Assembly: GCF_018691265.1 (NCBI RefSeq)
Contig: NW_024881313.1
Span: forward strand, 40,417,518-40,481,517
DNA: 64,000 nucleotides
Source of the DNA: Tyto alba
Taxonomy: Eukaryota; Chordata; Aves; Strigiformes; Tytonidae
Direction: 5' to 3'
In this document: positions 13,501 to 29,200 of the stretch, piece by piece
Numbering within the stretch: position 1 is the stretch's first letter
Layout: every line of letters begins with the position of its first letter
Made by a program: the position numbers and the translations under genes
The notes under the pieces: model-generated
Told to the model about the DNA's origin: nothing
Seen by the model: the letters and a program-made list of their open reading frames with translations, nothing else
The model's database searches: none

Positions 13501-14871
13501 TTCCAACAGCAGAAAAAGAACATTCAGCAAGTAAAGCAAAAAGCTAAGAATCATCCCAGCCAAATTTGTGATTCAAACATTTCCTGCAGAGCTGATCTTG
13601 TTCTAAATTTGCCTTGCAAAGTGACGTTGGGATCCCGACAAAACACGCCGTGGTTAGACAGACGGACAAAGAGCTACAGAAGTGTGCGGGAAAATCAATC
13701 TGGAAAGAACACTTTTTGCCCCAAAAGCTGCCTCCCCAAAGGCATCGCTCCTACGTATTTCAGGAGAAGCCCTGCGCCCACATCTGCAGGGAGTTTCATG
13801 CATCAGCAGAAAGCTGGCTGGAGACAAAGGTTCCTACTCAACACCTTTACTCGCTACGTACAACCTCGGTGAAGGTTCAAGGGCATCACCCACAGGCAGG
13901 GGAAGGCTTTTTGCTGAACGTGTCGTAAAGATGAGAGGTCACCAAGAAGCACTCAGGGAAAAAAGTGATTTACCAAGCTGACAGCAGCGATGCCCAAGAC
14001 TTGGTATGAAACCACATCACCTCTGATACGTTCCAGGCTGCTCAGCAGCCATCAGGCTGCAGCAATCCCCAGCCTGAAAATAAGTTGGAGTAGGAACAAA
14101 ACAAAAAAAACAAAAAAAAGAGATTTTTTTTCAGAGATTTAGCAGCCCAATTCATAATTCCAGTTTGGGAGCAGGAGTGCATCGCTGCTAGCCCAACGAT
14201 ACCAGCTCATTGCTTGGTAAAGACAGCTCAGGAGTGATGCTCCTCATCAACAGGCCACCACACGCTGCGTCACCTCATCTATACGTATCGAGTGGCAGGG
14301 CTGGAAAGCAAGAGCCGTTTATTCATTATTCATCATTATTTCCAAGATCTCCAGCTCCTGTTTCAGCTTCGACCCAGACCTCGTGCGTTTTCCGGCGCAA
14401 AACCCAACCACGGCACCTACAAAGATGTTTCAGCCTCGGTGATGGATCTCAAGAGCTACTCCCAGCCCTCAATCCGGGCGGGCTGTTCTGAAGAAGGGAC
14501 GCGTTCGCTGCCGGGAGTTATTCCCAAGAAGCTGCGAGGATTTTGCTCTGCTTTCTCAGCAGAGCGCACGTGCTCATCTGCAGCAGCATCTCTGATGCAC
14601 GCCTCCCACCGAGGAGGTTTCTAGCCGGTGAAACGCTGAGAAAAGGTCACGTCCCGCATCTTCAGGTCAAACTTTACCCCCCTGTCGACTCCAAAGGAGA
14701 CCTGACGGCATTTTTACCGGCAGGAAACCAACTGCACAGTCAGCCAGTCCTGCCAGGAACGACACCCTGCCTCGGTTAGTTTCGTGCTCGCATTTTCCGG
14801 TGACAAGAGAGAACAGCGGTGGGCCGCAGTTAAAACAGCCACGTGTCCTCTGCAGGCCTCCACTCACAGAA

Positions 14872-14903
<32 letters not shown>

Positions 14904-17200
14904 TCCACATTTAAAATGACACACGTGCAGGGGACAGAGATGCAGCAACGGCTGTTGAATTCAAGGGAGCCTAAAAAGCAAGAGAGCCAACATCTCTGAC
15001 GGCACCACCGTCCCCCTGCTACCCCCAGAAACGCTGCAAGTCAGCCCCAGGGCTTTTCCTCCTTATTCCCCCATCTCAGATCATTTGCACCATGAGATCA
15101 TATCCCCACCAAAAAAAAAAAAAAAAAAATAATTGCATGCTAGAAGCCAAGGAAAGATCCTAATTAGCAAACACGAAAGCAGCACGTGAACAATACATAC
15201 AAGAGAGGCAACTGGGAATAAATAAATAATTACTTGTGCTTGACGGTCTCCACTTCATCATCTTCTCTGAGCTGCTTGTTCTCACGTTCGCCGCTGTCCT
15301 TATTCTGAAAGAAGAGGTTGATCTGTCAGGCCTTGGCCTCTCTGGATACGACAGAGAGCAAACAGCAGCCCAGAAACCCTCCCGGAGGGCACAGGGCAAA
15401 CAGCAATGTGCAGTTTGAAATTACTTTTAAATTCCAACACTTTTAAATTAAGCCTGTTTTCCTTTCTCTCCCTTTAGCAGCCCGCTTGTACAGATAAACA
15501 AAGGTAAGAACGGGCAAGGCGGATTTAATTTTCCTTTGAGGCAATCACACCACTTAATGCTGATATCCCCCCTTATTAACTGGTAACTGCATCAATTCAG
15601 AGAGCAAACAGCGAGTTGCGATCCAGAATGGAGCTCAGAAACCTCGGCCCGTGTTGGAATTACCACCTCGCGTTAAACAGCGGAGCGAAAGGAGATCGGG
15701 GCACTGAGCAAAACAGCAGCCACGTACACCTGCACCACGCCGCTGTGGCATGGGCCTGAAGTTCAGTCTCACGCTGCTGGATCCAGAAGAAAGGATGGAT
15801 ACAACTGTGATAGCTGAAGGGAACTACAGGCGGACGGGAGGGAGAATAAAAGTTCAGGGAAGTCAGCAAGCCCACGCTCGGCTGGCTCGCGACGCAGCGG
15901 ACCACCTGCAAAAATCCCGGGAGCAGATGCCAACAGGATTCACACGGGTGCCTTTTCCTTCTCCTAAATAATCGTTTTGGACGTTTTAACAGGTTGCAAA
16001 ACCAGACGGCGGGAATCAAACAGCGAGCAGCACAACAAAGGGTCTCATTTCAGCTCCAGAAACACCGTGCAGTAACGTAAATCAATTTTCTCTTTAACAG
16101 GATGCTACAGTAGTGTAAAGAGGCTCATTTTGCATCATCCAGACACTGGCACTAACAGCTTATTAGTTGAGTTACCGATTATATTTATTATCCCGACAGG
16201 CACGCAGTTACTGAACGTTAACGATAATGAGCCAGAAAGGGGTTTGGTTGGTTCTCACACTGATGAACTAATTTCATTCAATCGCTGAACAAAGCATGCT
16301 CCGCGACAAACACATCTGCCCTTATTTTGCAGCGTATATTGTTAGAGCAAACGCAAGGAGTGAACGACTTCCTTGGAAGCAGGTGCTTTTCTGACTGAAC
16401 TCCCCCGTCATCCTCCAAAGGAAGAGCAACATGTGGCAGCTCCAGGCAGATTAAGTCCTTACTTCCTTGCGCACGGCTGGTTCCAGGAGGAGTATTACCC
16501 AAGCTAACTGGTAATAAACACACAGCGTTTGTTTTTGTATTATTACCGGCTACAATTCACATCTCCACAAACACACTGTTGTGCCAGCGTTCATCTGCCT
16601 CTCAACAGGAACGGCTCGGAGGCCAGAGAAGCTGTTTTCAAGAAATGTCCTTTCACCGCATCGCAGAGGTTACCCGTCCTCTTCCCCCCAGTTCAGAGAC
16701 GAAGCGCTCTAGGGTCAGACTGTTCAAAGTCTTTTTTTCAACCCTGAAAGAGGTTCACAACTCTTTTTGGAAAACTGCAAGCAAAAATTGGTTGTAACCA
16801 GAACACGACCAATATCACTTTCAGATCAGAAATTATTTTAATAAATTACTTGCTCTGTTAAAAGCTTCACTGGAGAGTTCAGACATACAACAGCCAACTT
16901 CAGGATACCAAAATTATTTACCAGCTCAACTTACTCCTAACGTCTGAAAGGACCAGAAAGGTTTCCCTGGTAAACACCTTGCTTACCACGTGCATCTTGA
17001 CTCTGCAAACTTTAAAACTCTCTTCTGTGACCTAAGTTAAAAATTAGATTACGTGCAAACAGGGAGGCGAGCCAGGAAATAGCTCAGGTCTGGTTCAGGC
17101 TCATCAGTGACTGAAGTTGGTCAGGTTCAGCTCCTGATCAAAGGTCGAGAAAAACGGTCCTGTCTCTTTAGAAAGAGAAGGCGGGGGGGGAGAAAAGAAG

Positions 17201-17231
<31 letters not shown>

Positions 17232-20200
17232 AAGTCATTCCTAAAAACCAGTGTTTAGTTCCCAGTTGAGTTCCCAGTTGCAATTTTATTTTTAAGTCCC
17301 TAGTAACCTCGTGATACTTGCACAGACATTTCTTTTTCAAGAAGGACCATGAGCTTGGCTCCTGCCGTAACTTTCTGCTGAGAGCTCAGCGCTAGGTAAT
17401 ACTTAGAGACCCTTCAGTACACGCTATTTAAAGCTGTGGGAAGTACCCTCCTTGCACTCTAAGTCCTTTCTCATTCCTTTCATCTCTTCATACTTTCAGC
17501 GCGTGCACACAGAGTCTGCGTTCTCCTCATTCTTGCTAGAATTCTATCTAGGAGGGTTATAAGAAGATTCTGAAATCCCGAAGAGATATTGGGCAACAAT
17601 ATTCACATCAAGCCATGGCTATTCTTCCTCCCACAAGCCTGAACTTTTTGCAGCACTGCAAATCTTTCTTTTCCCCCCGTATGCTGAAATAATTTGATAT
17701 TGAAATCCTAACACTCTCCTAGAGCTTGCCCCAAATCCCCAATTCCAATTTATTCCCCATTACCACCTAAAATATTTTCCTGTGGACAGAGGGGCACGTG
17801 CAGGGAGAAGCCGGCCCAGAGTGGCTCCTTGCCCACATGGTGATGTTGCTAGAAAAATGAACCGGGCCACCAGCAAATGCAACTTCATGCAACAAGCCCT
17901 GTAGTGCCTCCAAGCAGGGAGTTTTTCCTCTGCTACAGCTCTCCTCGTGGCACCTTCTTGGATGGCATGGAACAGGCACGAGAGGCCCTTCAGCACCATG
18001 TGAGCGGGTGTGGGAGTCACCCTGGGGGATATCCCAGGCTGGAAAGAAAGAAATATGGTCCCTCCTGTACTTTAACAGAAGGGAAACACTGGATAATGAG
18101 GATTGGAGTAACCACAGGCAGCCATTGCCAGACTGTTCATCACCATCAAGAACGCCCTTCAAATTATACTCCCCGCCATCATCCGCCGTTAATCAGGATC
18201 CACCAGATAGATCAGGGTGTAAGTGGAACAGAAACAAGGTCTGAAATGGCTATGTCTGAAGCCAGGCTTCTGCTCTTCCCCCCCGCCAGCAAGAGAAGTA
18301 AATGCTAGTTCCCTGTTTGCAAAACGGTCTGTAAACAAGATTTTGGTTTCATGAGCAGAGTGACGAAAACCCCCAGCCACCACGGGGCAGAGACAACACG
18401 TGGCGAAGAGGCCGTAAACCTCCAGCAGCATCAGGAACGCTCGCGGCTCTACAAAAAAATAAATAAAAAAAAATAAATAAAAAAAAAAATAAAAAAAAAA
18501 AGAGGGTTTTCTAAAGCAATATTTGATGGGACAGCTGAGGAGGATCGCTGCTCCTCTTCTGGTCGCTGAGCTTTTTGTTTGCATTTCCAAGCAGGCTGCG
18601 CTGCTTTCCCCCTGCACGCTCGCCCTACCCACAGTTTACCAGGCGGGTTTCCTGTGCTGCCTTCAAGCGAGGCGAAAAAAAAAGTGGTGGGTCTAGGTGC
18701 TGAGTGCAGGGAGCCGTCACGGGTTTTTAAATATAGATATAAACTGCTGCTGATTCAAAGAGCTTCTCGATGGTTTGAGGCCGGAGCAGGCAGCAAGCGG
18801 GGTGCCTTGCTAGCAGCACCCAGTCAGCCAGGCCTTGGAGATCACTCCTCTGCTTTCTACACTTCCTCACCCAAAACGCTGGGGTTTCCTGCTGTATAAG
18901 AAGGCTGAACTTTCAGTTACTTCCGCAAAAAGAGGCAGTTAAAGTGTCTGAAGCCTTCAGAGATTGACTGTGCACAACAGCAGCAGGACGCGGAAAGGAC
19001 TGATTCTGTGCTCGCAGCGGCTTGAGCTGTTAGATCTGCTAACAGCTTCAATTTCATTTATTCCCCATTTCCACCGTAAGATTTTTCTTAAGTCATGGTG
19101 ATATTCATAGAAAAAAATCATGTTAGATCCACCTGGAGATCATTCCTCCTCCACGAAAACCAGAGGTGCACCCCATTGCTTGGCAATGCCCGTAGCTTTG
19201 GCTAGCGACAGAAAAGCTTTACCGTAGCAAGCTTTACCCACACCCCCTGAAATTATATCCAACACAAACATGCCTCGCTTCAGTCGGAGATACTACAACC
19301 AAATCCTTCAGGGAATACCTATCAGAAGTCCCGGGGGTGCCAAGAAAGAGCTGGGGCAGAGCTGAAATGCCGGAGGACGCGACTGTCCTCGCGCGCAGGC
19401 CCGGCATCGTCTCCGGGACCGCGCGCACGCTCCTCCGCTTCAGCGCGAAGGCAGCCAGAGCGGCTCACGCCTGCGTCCATCAGAGCTGTAAATTAAACCC
19501 GGGCAAGGCAGGAATCCTCCTTGTTCACAACGTCTGCGCCAACGTGGAGGAGCTTCCCCTCTCCAGCCGCTCCCGCGGGCACAGAACCTGAAACCACGCG
19601 CGAGATACGGAGCTTGCGGCGAAGCTGCTGTGCCTCCTCGGGAGCAAAGGGTTGTCGAAAAGGCAGATCCCATTACCATGATCATTTATTGATACAGAGA
19701 CGGCCCCTCAAACAGGCAACTTCTCTTACAGCTCCACGTTTTACCGCTGCCCCTTCCCTCTCTGCCCGTACTGGATTTATCCAATTCCTCAAGACTTTGC
19801 CACAGCAGCGATGTCTCGGGGTTCTCCGCTTTGCTCCGAATTTTTTAAGACCCGCCCCTTCATCTTCCTCTTCAAGTAGTTCTGTTCCACAGTTGTGTCA
19901 CAACGTTCATTTCTTAACTCAGGAAAGGAAGTATTCCTCCCCAAAACACCGTTTGCCCTAATTACCTGTTCATCCTTCAAGCGTTTTCATGCATTTCCCT
20001 TTGCCTGCTCGTGGTCGCTCCTCACAGGTGCGCAGCAGCAATTCAACTCTCACTACTTTTCGGTTCAACTTCATTTTCTCACATCTCAAACCTTCACGCC
20101 ACAAAGGGAAATGAAAATAACCATTCCTCTGCCATTCCACTCTCGCTCTAGCGATTCCTCTTTTCAAGGCGCCCCGTGGCGAGGTTTTTATTATCAGCTG

Positions 20201-23200
20201 TAAGTCATGAGATTGGAGACGCACACACAAGTCGACGAGACTGTTCACCAACTGCCTGCAAAGTCATTCCCATCCTTCGGCCTTTGGAAGGAGACACTCA
20301 AAGATAAATTCCCAACATTAAAAAGCTTGCTTGCTTGTAGTCTCCTACCTATTTTAATTCACAGACGTCGCAACTGGCAACCCGTGGCTTGTAGCTACCA
20401 ACACAAAGACTTTTGCTCCACGGACTCCCACTCTTCACAAAGAGGTCTGAGATGAAAAGAGTCCAAGCCACTGCCTCTTCAAGGTGTAAATCCAAGAAGA
20501 TTTGCATCGGGTTGCTCAAAGAAGGGTGTCAGCTGCCTCGCCACAACACCCAGAGCAAGCTTTACCCGGGGATCAGTTAATAGCTTGTGCTCCCAGCTGA
20601 ACATCTGTGGGGAACTGGATGATGTCTGCAAGGGTTAGAACCTGGGTCCTGCAAACCTGGGATGGAAACCACGTTATTTGGTCAGCATTAACTGCATGAG
20701 CTTGCTTTCCTCCTAGCCAGCACCAGGCAGAGAGAAGATGATAGCCGACAGTTCAATATTCAGAGATGGACAGCAACTACCTGGTAAAAAACACTTTGTA
20801 AAGAACAGCCGAGCATTTAGAAATAGAAGGGAAATGAAGAGGAAAGCTTCTGGGTCATTACTAGGGGGATGAGTCCATCTCCTGTCGCCACCCACAACCC
20901 ACAGTCCTGCCAGGCAGCAGTTTTATTTGCCTGCTGAACAACTACTGGATTTTATGGAGCTCCGCCTGCAAAATAGCAAGCTCCTCCAGCATTTTGGGGA
21001 AAACACCAGGTTTCACGTTCTACCACTTCCCGGACTTCAGGCAAGTCGTATCACAAAGCAAGAGGTAAGCCTTGAAAAATCAGCAGAGAGGAATGCAGTC
21101 GAGGAAGGCATTTCTATTCTCTCGTCTCCCGGCGTACAGACGAACTTTGCATGTGAAATTACAGAACATGAGACTTATTTCACCTGCAGTAAAGCAAACT
21201 CCCCTACCCATCATGTGCTTCCTTGTGCGTGGAACAGGTCTTGGCTACCTGCGAGAGCATCTGCTCTGGGGAACACAACGTTTCGAGGACTATAAAACTT
21301 TTCCCCGGGGTTCAGCACATGATCATGCTTTTTTCTTGCTGGTGGGAGCCTGCCCGGCAATTCGGTTCCTTCCGCTGTAATAACAAGGGAGGGAGCTCAC
21401 TGTGCAGCGCATTCGGAGATTTAAGGCCAAAAAGGGGTGTTTAAATCACCTCACCTGACCTTTCAACCGCCTCAGATCTGGGAAGTCTCAGCTCGTTATC
21501 CCTACGCTGCGGCAAAAGCGCCTTTTCCAAGAAAAGGTAAAGGACACAACCTTCTCCTGAAGACAGCAGATGGAGGAGCCGTCCCCTTCCCTGGCAGCTT
21601 CTCTTAAAGCCCATTTCTAGTTGTTGGTTCCCGCCATCACTCGCTTCCAAAGAGCATTTGGTACCTGATCTGTTTAAAGGGTGTAAACACTTGGGCGCTA
21701 CGATCGAGGACGCTCCTCAAAGATTTTTTGGATCAGCCAACCGGATTAAAGCGGCGCGCTCTTCCTACCTACCCCATCGCTGACTTTTTCCGGTGTCCCC
21801 AAATGCTGAGACCACGTGAACCAGGGCAACACCAGGTCACCATCCCTCACCTGATACCCACATCCTTCTCGACGCCGCTGGCTTCCCAGAGGTGAACCCA
21901 TTTTATGGATAAGCCCCATATTTTCCCCACGCAGGTGTACAGAGCACACCCCCGCGTGCCCTGCAACCCCCCTTTTTGCTCAAAAGGGCTCATCCTTAAT
22001 ACAAAGAGATGACGATCGCTACTCGGACCTCACCAGCCTTCAGGCTTTGAGTGAGCTGTCATCAAACCAGCAGAAAACGCACGCATATTTCCAAATGACT
22101 AATGGAAATACGGGATGCACAGGCCCCCAAAAGCAACACCTCCGCCAAGCGACGATTCCTCGTTGACAGCTATTAAGCTATCGGTTATCCAGTTCAGAGC
22201 TGTAATTTTTAACCAGCACGTTGTGCAACACTAACCCTTCACTAACTCCAATTTACATGACAAAACTGACACTCCCTTTTTCTCACTCTTCATTCAAAGA
22301 ACTGCAAATCAGGCTTTCATCATTCCGACACCAACAGCAGTCAAACTGGCATCACCCAAGTTACGCTTCTTGCCCTTATTTTTTAAATAGTGGTGTTTTA
22401 TTAGCACTTTTCCAGTCCTTTGGCATTTATGCAGTATTCAGAAAAGATTTCAATCAAAATGCAGCAGGCTACCAATCTCTTCAGCTGATTATTTTAGGGT
22501 TCCTAGGTGCAAATTACCTACAACTGCTGATTTCAAGTGGCTTTGCTAGATGCCTAACATCCTCTCATCACTGTTGGTCTGGAAAGCAGCACATCACTCC
22601 TATACGACACAAGTGTGTCACTTAACTCCTTCCCAAATATACTTTATAAACTGAAGCTTGCATTTCTTTCCTTCTCTCTCCTCCACCGTCTTTTAAAATT
22701 TTCTGTCTGAAGAACTGCTTCCCCCTCTCACCAGGGTCGGCCTTTAGCAAAGGTACAATAACCAAACTGCCGTGGTTTGATATCTGCCTAAATCTTCCAA
22801 CTTGCATTTCCACTGCCCCCCAGCTTTAGCAGAGCTGCTCTTTCAAATCCCCCAGGGCAACTCAGCCGGCCCCGAGTGCCCATATTAAATACAACCCAGC
22901 CACAGCTAGCCATCCCCTGGCAACCCTTAAAAGTCAACAAAATGACCCGACGGCTTCTCCTCTTCCCAGGAACTAATATCAACTTATTTTCCTTGGAGGT
23001 TAACCAGAATAGTAAAGATCTCCTTATCTTTCATTTAAGGCTTAGAGGATGGTCACGTTACCAGTCAAGTGCTTCTTTGGCACAATAACTGTCTCTTTTT
23101 TGAGGAGTTAAAAAGAGGTCAGTGCTGGAACAAAGCAAGTTTGAGCTCTCGAGCTGTTCTCTGCCAGCTGGGCTGTAGCTGCTCCTATTCCCACTTACCG

Positions 23201-26200
23201 GCTGCCGAGAGCCAGCCCCAGGGAGGCAAAGTGTTAGCGTTTGAAATCGGCAAGAAAAGCGGCCCCTCCAAGAGCCTGCCCGTATCTCTGACACCTGGGA
23301 AGCTCCCAGATCGCATCGGCCCAATTTCTGCACAACCCGAGGGGACAACTTCATCCAGGTTAGCGAGCGTTCATCTTGTTTGGTGGTTACATTCACCCTT
23401 TTCCTTGATATTTCTTTGTACCGAAGCATACGTGGCGGTGAGGTCAGCTACGAGGTGAGGACAGAGTCACGGTGCCTCGGGCCGAGCATGGCACCTACTA
23501 GCACTTTTTGCTTTAAATCTTCGGCCAAGATTTAAGCTCAGATGTCCTTGAAGCCTGGCAAGGCGCCGCTGTGCACTCCTGCTCCCATCTCGCTGCTCTT
23601 TCCAGACATTTAATGCCAGAACGCAGAAAGCCAAGTCATGAAATGTCACCGAGTAGCTAAAGGTTTCAATTAGCAATAAAGCATGTTTTAAAGCCAACAG
23701 AGTTTCAATTCTCTAAGTAGGCAAAAAAAAAGGATCTCGATAAAATTTTACAGCAAAAAGTTCTGCACATAAAAACATCATTACGGTATACTCAGTACCC
23801 AAGATCCACCGATATTTTTCAAAAGCTGTTGGGAATCCATTTGCTCATAGCAACCCTTGAGGTAATTGTATAAAAACATGATTTTTAAGACCCGGAGCCT
23901 CTGTGTCCCTGCTGCTTATTCCTTATTGAAGTCTTAATCCTGGTTCAGTCATAGCTGGTTACTATGGAAATGGTTAAATCAGAGCCCGAACAGCGTGACT
24001 TCCCATCAGAAACAAACACAAGGAACAAAACTGCCTCTGAAAATTAAACACCTCGGTTTACGGCCATGCCTCCAAAAAAATACCCTCACATTTCTAGAAG
24101 GAAAGGTATTTTTAATACTTTTTTAAATAATTGTGTTGTTTATGTAGTAAATGAGCACAAATATTTCTCCCCTTCAAATAAGCCAAAATGACTCCTAAGT
24201 GGCTGTGGTTCGCCGTTTTAAATGTACCTGCTACCACGACTTCAGAACCTGGCCGGTTGCGTCGCAAACGCTGCTGTTAAATGGCAAAAACTGGAGAATG
24301 TTTCAGGCAGCAAGTTGCCGTCCCCCCCGTGAAATTAGTGCCACGGGTATTCCCCCTGAGATCAGAACTACAAACTTTTCATTGAAGAAAACACCTATGT
24401 GAAAACACACCAGTTTCAATTAGACGTAGAAAGTTTGAGCGGGAAGAAATCGGCACTTCTGAGCAGGAAGAACAAGCCATTTCAAAGCCAAAACGCTTTT
24501 TCCAGGCAATGAAGAGCTGGAAAAGCCATGAATAAGCTTCTCCATCCCAACCCAGTGGAAACGTCACTAACTCCTTTTCATGTAGGACATTGTCAGAGCA
24601 AAATTGAAGCTACACAGAACAAGAGCACTGGGGGCTGCTGGCTGAACCCCCCTGTGCTCACACAGTCCACAGGTTCCCTCTAACAGCTTTGCCCAACAGA
24701 CGAACGAAAAACACCGTTTCACCCCAAATTTCCTTGGTGTCACCTATTTTGGACAAATTCTCACCATCCTTCTCCGGGCCCTGGTTAAATTTGAAATTAC
24801 ATTTCGTTCTCCATCCTCACCCCAGGATTCTTCACAACACTCATCCAATCAGGTCATTCCAGTTCACATCGGCACGAGATGCTGCTACAACATCGTTACC
24901 AGTTTTGTTAACGAAGAACACGTGCATGTATTGGTGTCACCTGCGTCAGGCAGTCGGGCATTAGAGGGGCTCTTGGTGGGCATTAGAGGGGCTCTTGGTG
25001 GGCATTAGAGGGGCTCTTGGTGGGCATTAGAGGGGCTCTGCCCCTGCCCTCAAATCTGATGTGAACGACGAGTTTTCTCCCAATCCCTGGGCCAAGAATC
25101 TCCCGTAATCCTCCTTATTAACACAAAATGTTAATGCGGGGCTTTCCCCTCACCTGAACTCACCCTCCACAGCGAAGCCACGGTCCTGGTGCGAAGCCAC
25201 GGCACACTGCTAAGAAATATATCTTAGGGAGGCAGTGGGGAACCCCACTGCACTGGCAGGGAAAAGCCCACCCATTGAGGGCGAACGGGTGGAGCTGCCA
25301 ATTTGCAAAAGCATCGGATAATTACCATTTGAAGGGGAAAGCGGTGCTTTTCTGAGGCCTGAGTCTAAAAAAATCGTTTCCCCAGAGGAAATCTGCACAA
25401 CCAGAGCCCCTGCCTTAAATGCAGTAAATCCCCATTAGGGACTACTTAACTCTAGTCTGCAAAATGCAGGGGGACCATCCATCCTTGAAATGGCAGGGCA
25501 AAACGCGTTTGAGGATGGGCAGTAAAGCATCAGCTCCCTAACACGAGTGCCGGGATCAGCAGTGGAAAGTTTTGTGGGTTTTGCAGGCTGCGTTCAGAGC
25601 CCTGACGCGTTTGAGAAGATACAGCCAGCCCTTCTGAAAAAGCGATGCTGGCAGCAGGCAGGGCAGACCGTTACAGCTTGTTCTAGCAAACGACAAAACT
25701 TCTTTATTTGAATTTGACAGGTTAATGTGCTTGCGAGAGTCATCCCATCCTCCGGTAAAGGCTGTTGATTTACAGGACACAGCACTCGGGAATCAGCTGA
25801 ATCTCGACCAAAAAAGGGGTTTTAGCTCAAGAATTAATTCTGTTTGTGCTAGAGGAACGGTGTGCCTGTTTTAACCCCTGACGCATGTTCACTACTAAGT
25901 CACATAATTCTCTCCTGCTATCCAGGAGAAAAAAAAAAATAAAAGGCAAAAAAATTAAAAAAAAAAAAAAAAAAACAAACTGCTAGTCATATTCAAGCTG
26001 AGAAGCCACCACTGCACTGCAGAGACGACGGTCCAGTTATTTTCTTGTTCTCCTCTGGGGTGGGAAGGAAGAGAGGGCCAGGCTGGTTTGGTTGGATTTT
26101 AGAGGCATTTCAGTGAGTTAATTTGTCACTTCTGTTGCTCTTGGATAAAAGCAGAAACAAAACCAAATGCTACGCATGGGCAGTTTCATTTCACCAAGGA

Positions 26201-29200
26201 AGGGGAAAAAAAAAAAAAGGGGGGGGAGGAAATGACAAACTAAACCAGGTTTGTGTTTCCACACCAAGACCTTATCGAAAGGTTAAAGGTTTGCTGCAGC
26301 CAAGAAACTCAAAGCATGAATCCTCCCAATCCTGTATTTATATTAAAAAAAAAAAAAAAAGTTAGATAAGCTACCGAGAGTTTCACAAACGTAAATCACA
26401 GCTTCGCAGGCGCTAATTGAGCGGTGCTGCCTGGGCGCAAGACAAATCTAGCTCTGCATTTTTGGAGCTGATGATTAACCTATTTTCTGGAGGTCTCTTC
26501 TTCCTCTTGATAAATTAAACAAAAAAGCCCGTTGAAAAGCAAGGCCAGCTGGCCACGCAGCAACACGGCTGCTGCTCCCCAACTACCCTGCCATGGTTCT
26601 TCCTTTGCTTTTCGGCATTCGGCTTCGTTCTGCCAAGCAGAAAGATGCTGGAGAAAACTTGCGTACCGATGGAGATCACCAGGACCATCCCATCTTTGTC
26701 AGGACTATAAATTATTTGCTCGGAGGTTATGAGGGAACTAAACTTTAAAAGAAAATTCCTCTACAACTAACAGCAACTTTACGTTCGCGTAGCGAAAGTG
26801 CGGCCCGGCAACACACAATCATTCATTCAGGTTTTTTATGACACACATTATTTCAGCAACGAGATTTTAATTTCCTCATCCGTGAAATTGGGATGGTTCA
26901 AAACGACCCGAGAGGGATGCCGTGAGGCTAAATGAACACACGGGCTTGGCAAATAACTCAATTATTTCATAGCTGGTGCAACCCAGGTATTTACAGTCCA
27001 GCACCAAAGTAACTGGGCGTTGCAGGGAGACATGGCATTAATAACTGCAGTTTCTCTTTTCTGTGATCCACGCAAGGTCATGGCCACAAGGGACTCTCCA
27101 GACACGCACCAAACTGGCCAAGAACAAAATGCTTAATTGGAAAACAAAATAGCTCCTTGCAGAAATACACACACGAAGCCTCCTTTGAACCTTTCCTTCT
27201 CCATGCACTGCCATCCTCCAGCGGGCTGTGGTGGGTGACAGAATCACAGAGTCGTTTAGGTCGGAAAAGACCCTTAAGCTCACGGAGTCCAACCGTTAAC
27301 CCAGCACTGCCACGGCCACCATGTCCATAAGTGCCACATCCACACGTCTTTTAAACACCTCCAGGGATGGTGACTCAACCACTTCCCTGAGCAGCCCGTT
27401 CCAACGCTTGACAACCCTTTCAGTGAAGAAATTTTTCCTACTATCCAATCTAAACCTCCCCTGGCACAATTTGAAGCCATTTTCTCTCATTCTATCGCTT
27501 GTTACATGGGAGAAGAGACCGACCTCTGCAGTGCCGAGCCACCTACAGCCACCACAAAGCATCTGCCCAGCCTCAGCTAGTATTTCAGGACTGGGTTGAA
27601 AATTCAGTTCAGGGCCTCCTGTTTTCTGGATAAGGAACAAGTATTTTCACTCAGACTTGGTATCTTTAGCTCATCAAATGAGGCAATAACCAGGGTGTCT
27701 GACTGGTGTGGGGAACCCAAGTCCTGGCCTGTTTCAGACTTGTTTTGCAGTAGAACAGCATAATACTCACTTGCATACATGCAAGTAGACATGCAAGGAA
27801 CATACAGAACCTGAAACATATAGAAGATAACGGTATAAAGTGCTCAACAGCTGAGCTTTGCATTTATTTTTTTTTTTGAAAAAGCATCAAATATGAGTGG
27901 TCCCTTATATTGATGTGTCTTTTTTTTTTTTTTTTTTAAAAAAAAGAAAGAGTCTGACAACCTTTACCAATGGTTAATTGTTCATTCAGATGCCACATGA
28001 GACGCTGAAACCCCTGCAGCAGCACACCAACAACTCCAGCGATGGAGCCAGCAGCGAAGGCGACCCCAAGCAAACAGCACGGACATTTACCAGAAGCACC
28101 TGCGGTGGAAAATGAGCAAAACCAATGTAGGCTGCTAACAGGAGGGAGCATTAAGGGTCTCGCCAGCGAGAACCTCGGCTACTTGTCTCATTGGGAAACT
28201 GCCTGGAGAAAGGCTGAATTCCCCAGTGTCACGAGGGAAACGGCTGGAGGTACCTCCAGGGAAGAGGATCGTGGCCTGACCGCTCACGTGGTGATGTCCC
28301 CGTGGGGAAGAGAAGCAGCGGTGCATCGCCGTATGGAGCAGGATGAGCTCAGACATACCCCGAGGATGCACAGCGCAGCTCCAAAAAGCACATTTTTCCA
28401 GTAGTCGGGTTTAATTTCCACCTCTCTGCCACAGCTCTAAGGCAGGAAGGAGAATAACGTTGTTTTTTTTGGGGTGGGGAGAGGGGAAACAAGCCCTGCA
28501 CGTTCCCTCTGAAAAGGGCAAAACACACATTTTGCCAGCCTGGTCTCCAAATTCCTCACACAGGCACAACCACCAAGAAATTTACGTGGGATGGGAGAAA
28601 GGCTCCTCTTCCACCTGCATCAAAGTGTGAGACTGCAGGAGGGATCGAGCACGCAGTGATTCCCAAACCCAAGCACAGTCCGATTAACGCTCAAATTGCG
28701 CGGAACAAAATGTTTTACCCATCCATCTGCTCTACGACTGTGCTGAGTAATCCTGACCACGCGACACGGGATGAATTTTGCCAGCCAGGTCAATTATGTC
28801 ATTCTCTCACCGCCGTCTTTTGGAGAGGCGAGAGTTAGAGACTGAAAAGCTTTTGTGCCACCCGTTACTAATTGCTGCCGGTTTCAGGACCGGAGGGATT
28901 TCCCCAGCTTCCCCAGGTCGAAGGGGGTTCTGCAGATCCCTGCCCTGACTCGTAGCAGGTCGTCGGCCTCCGTGCTGCTCTTTACCCATCTGCAACCGAC
29001 TGTCAAAACCAGCCGCCCCTCGAGAGCTGGGGGTGCAGAGTCACGTCCAGTGCAGGTGGGTGAAGAAAAGCAAAATTGGGGGGAGTCCAGCATCGCCCGC
29101 CGATGAAGACAGGAGCGCTGCACTGCAGAGAGCGCTTGCCAAAAAACCTCAGACTCGAGTGTCTTTCAGATTCATTAAATCAATTATCCCTCTGTGCCAG

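Noticed and set aside
17760..18310. Overlapping 130-145-codon frames on both strands
   Set aside because: They show no recognisable domain and no splice or start context, and they lie in a CCDC12 intron.
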